A DNA stretch of 7,394 nt from Syntrophomonas sp. UBA5288 (GTDB lineage Bacteria > Bacillota > Syntrophomonadia > Syntrophomonadales > Syntrophomonadaceae): NCBI GenBank assembly GCA_002408445.1, contig DHSK01000120.1, forward strand, positions 4,219 to 11,612, read 5' to 3'. This document shows positions 5,524 to 7,394 of this stretch, piece after piece (position 1 is the first letter of the stretch; each line of letters starts with the position of its first letter). Under the pieces are notes generated by a model. It was not told the origin of the DNA and ran no database searches. It saw nothing but the letters and a program-made list of their open reading frames with translations. The position numbers and the translations under genes are program-made.

Positions 5524-7394
5524 TTGGCCAAGAAAACCAAAAAAAACAAACAACCCCAACCAACCCCAAAATCAAATACAAAATGGCTGTCCCTGGCAAC
5601 CTTTATATTAGTAGGCATATTAATATTCTACCCCCCTTACTTCCGGGGCCTGTTCTTTAAAGAGGACATGTTCCTGTATCACCTCATCACTGCGCTGGTA
5701 TTCATAGTAGTTTGGGTAAAAAAAATAAAAACGAAAGACTATACTATTATCCGTACCCCCCTCGACTGGGCGGTACTGGCCTATGCCGGAGCATACTTAC
5801 TCTCACTTATCGGCGCGGTCCATCCCGGCGAAGCTTTCTTCGGTTTCTTAAAAGCCTTAAACTACTTTATGGTTTACTGGATGGTAACCCAGGTGGTAAA
5901 AGATTACAAATATTATGTGGCTGTCCTTAACATACTGCTGGCCGCCGGAACCGGTGTGGCACTTATAGGCTTGCTGACAGCCACCGGCTATTGCCATTAC
6001 CCCGCTGCCGTAATTAACGGAGTAATCCAGTCCACCCTGCAGTACAGCAATGCCACCGCCGCCTATCTGGCCGTAATCAGTATCATAGGAGCCGTACTGT
6101 GGATACGCCGTCAGTCCTTGACTTTAAAAATAACCTACGGCATCGCCACTTACTTGACTGCCCTGGTAGTCCTGGCCGCAGTATCCAAAGGCGCCTGGCT
6201 CATCTGGATCATAGGAATAATAATCCTCTTAATCGGTATGCCCGGACTATATAAAATAAAAGCCCTCTATAGTATGGGACTGGCACTGATGGCGGCCTTC
6301 GTAACCAGCGAAAAGTTCATTCCTGCCATAACTGGACCTAATATTAAAGCAGGGCTCCCTATACTTTTTATCGGTATCATAATTGTTCTGGTCGGCCAAG
6401 CCCTGTGGGAAGCCATGGCTTGGCTGAACCGCAAACACGGCCAACGCGCAGTAATTGTAGCTGCATTTGTCCTGGTTATTGCCGGAACCGCAGGGGCCTT
6501 CACCATAGGTAATAGCCTGACCAATGTGGCGCCTCAGGAATTAGTTACCGAAGCCATGCAAATATTCGATTCAGGAGGAAACAGCTACAGTTATCGTATG
6601 GACTTCTGCCGCTGGGGCCTGGATATAGTCAAGGACCACCCCATATTTGGAACCGGAGCGGGAGGGTGGAATGCCCTCTATCACCAGTATCAGGACTATT
6701 CTGTTTTCACTACCGAAGCACATAACCACTTTCTACAAGTCTGGGTGGAAGCCGGTACTCTGGGATTGATCGCTTTCCTGGCGGTATGGATACTGTTTCT
6801 GCTGGCAGCATACAGGTTGTATAAGGTATATAGGGAAAAGAAAACCGATGATGATAATCAGGACCACCAGATTCTTATTTGGGGTACGGTAGCCGCGGCT
6901 CTGGCCTGCGGAGGACATGCCGCGTTCGATTTTGACCTCTCCATCGCAGCGGTTTTCATATTGCTCTGGACCCTTATAGCCTTGATTAATGCCGCATGGA
7001 TAATAACAGCTCCGCCTAAGCCGGTCGGAGTGCGACCGGTAATCAATATATCCGTTGCGGCAGTATTGACCGTCTTAATGCTCTATTGCGGCAGCAGCTA
7101 TGCCCTGGCCAATCATTACGCCGTGCAGGGTGCCAAGCTGCGTCAATCCATAGAAGGTAAAACTCCGGCCCAGCAGACCACCTTACTGATACAGGCGGCT
7201 AATAGCTACCAGCGCGCGGTCTCCCTTAATTCCTTGGATGCCAACTCCTATGCCGACCTGGGCGGCATATACGGCATATTTTATTACAGCCAGGCGCAAT
7301 CCGGACAGACAGGGCAACAGAATTATCATAAAAAGGCCATTGAGGCCATGGACCGGGCGGAGAAGCTGAAGCCCTATGATACCAAGGTAAGAAA
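5524..7394 (+). CDS. O-antigen ligase / Wzy-like polymerase family membrane protein with C-terminal TPR-like region (3' truncated)
   Basis: An open frame of 623 codons with no stop before the window end. The start is a TTG: AAGGGAG lies at 5508-5514 (9 nt away), the frame has a stop at 5467-5469, and no better start intervenes. The first 20 residues are Lys/Gln/Pro-rich and cytoplasmic-looking. They are followed by roughly 12-14 hydrophobic segments between residues 21 and 528. A long polar loop (about 330-407) carries the Wzy_C/WaaL signature: Y-R-M-D...W (357-364), KDHPIFGTGAGGW (370-382) and EAHNHFLQVWVEAG (398-411), with His400/His402 where family members have a functional His. After the last membrane segment, residues about 530-623 are helical with TPR-like spacing (AANSYQRAVSLN; KKAIEAMDRAEKLKPYD). 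The family includes O-antigen ligases, Wzy polymerases and protein O-oligosaccharyltransferases, all using polyprenyl-linked glycans at the outer membrane face. Which one applies cannot be decided; in a Gram-positive host, lipid A ligation is unlikely. Confidence 0.9.
   Translation, partial: MAKKTKKNKQPQPTPKSNTKWLSLATFILVGILIFYPPYFRGLFFKEDMFLYHLITALVFIVVWVKKIKTKDYTIIRTPLDWAVLAYAGAYLLSLIGAVHPGEAFFGFLKALNYFMVYWMVTQVVKDYKYYVAVLNILLAAGTGVALIGLLTATGYCHYPAAVINGVIQSTLQYSNATAAYLAVISIIGAVLWIRRQSLTLKITYGIATYLTALVVLAAVSKGAWLIWIIGIIILLIGMPGLYKIKALYSMGLALMAAFVTSEKFIPAITGPNIKAGLPILFIGIIIVLVGQALWEAMAWLNRKHGQRAVIVAAFVLVIAGTAGAFTIGNSLTNVAPQELVTEAMQIFDSGGNSYSYRMDFCRWGLDIVKDHPIFGTGAGGWNALYHQYQDYSVFTTEAHNHFLQVWVEAGTLGLIAFLAVWILFLLAAYRLYKVYREKKTDDDNQDHQILIWGTVAAALACGGHAAFDFDLSIAAVFILLWTLIALINAAWIITAPPKPVGVRPVINISVAAVLTVLMLYCGSSYALANHYAVQGAKLRQSIEGKTPAQQTTLLIQAANSYQRAVSLNSLDANSYADLGGIYGIFYYSQAQSGQTGQQNYHKKAIEAMDRAEKLKPYDTKVR

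Noticed and set aside
5712..5930. Plus-strand 72-codon open frame
   Set aside because: It lies in another frame inside the ligase-like gene, which has clear membrane segments and family motifs through the same bases.

Overview
The window looks like a chromosomal segment of a Gram-positive-type bacterium of the Clostridia (Firmicutes). A syntrophomonad- or Peptococcaceae-like organism is my best guess. This rests on the protein families present (LCP-family glycopolymer transferase, an SH3/stalk-domain/AMIN wall amidase), strong GGAGG-type ribosome sites, GTG and TTG starts, and moderate GC. The genus is inferred, not shown.

Four genes, all on the + strand, each separated by an unusually repeat-rich spacer: (i) 302-1237, a membrane-anchored LCP (LytR-CpsA-Psr) protein; (ii) 1762-4119, a secreted 785-residue N-acetylmuramoyl-L-alanine amidase with three SH3 domains, a copper-amine-oxidase-N-like stalk domain, an AMIN region and a C-terminal Amidase_3 domain; (iii) 4368-5258, a secreted NodB-type polysaccharide deacetylase; (iv) 5524 to the window end, an O-antigen-ligase/polymerase-like multi-pass membrane protein with a TPR-like tail, truncated by the window edge. 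Together they suggest a cell-envelope locus: polymerising or transferring a surface glycan (iv), attaching glycopolymer to peptidoglycan (i), modifying a glycan (iii) and cutting peptidoglycan (ii). The spacing (about 250-525 nt) argues for separate transcription units rather than a tight operon.

The most notable content is outside the genes. All four intergenic regions carry copies of one hairpin-forming repeat of about 43 nt (core GTAGNAGGGCCTAC, ending in AGGCCCGG). It folds as a two-part stem with a GATA or GGA loop. An inverted copy near the left edge keeps both stems through paired base changes, which is good evidence that the fold is selected or functional. Downstream of the amidase, the first part of the repeat is reiterated three times with a 30-nt period. 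Two other palindromic elements of different sequence are also present (1261-1334 and 4303-4328). No spacer contains an obvious hairpin-plus-T-run terminator.

The amidase gene has a long 5' leader. It begins after a plausible extended -10 promoter (1579-1587) and contains a 14-bp helix (1634-1647 with 1678-1692). A second copy of the 5' strand sequence TGCCAGCC could compete for the same partner, so this is a candidate cis-regulatory RNA. I could not match it to a riboswitch class I remember.
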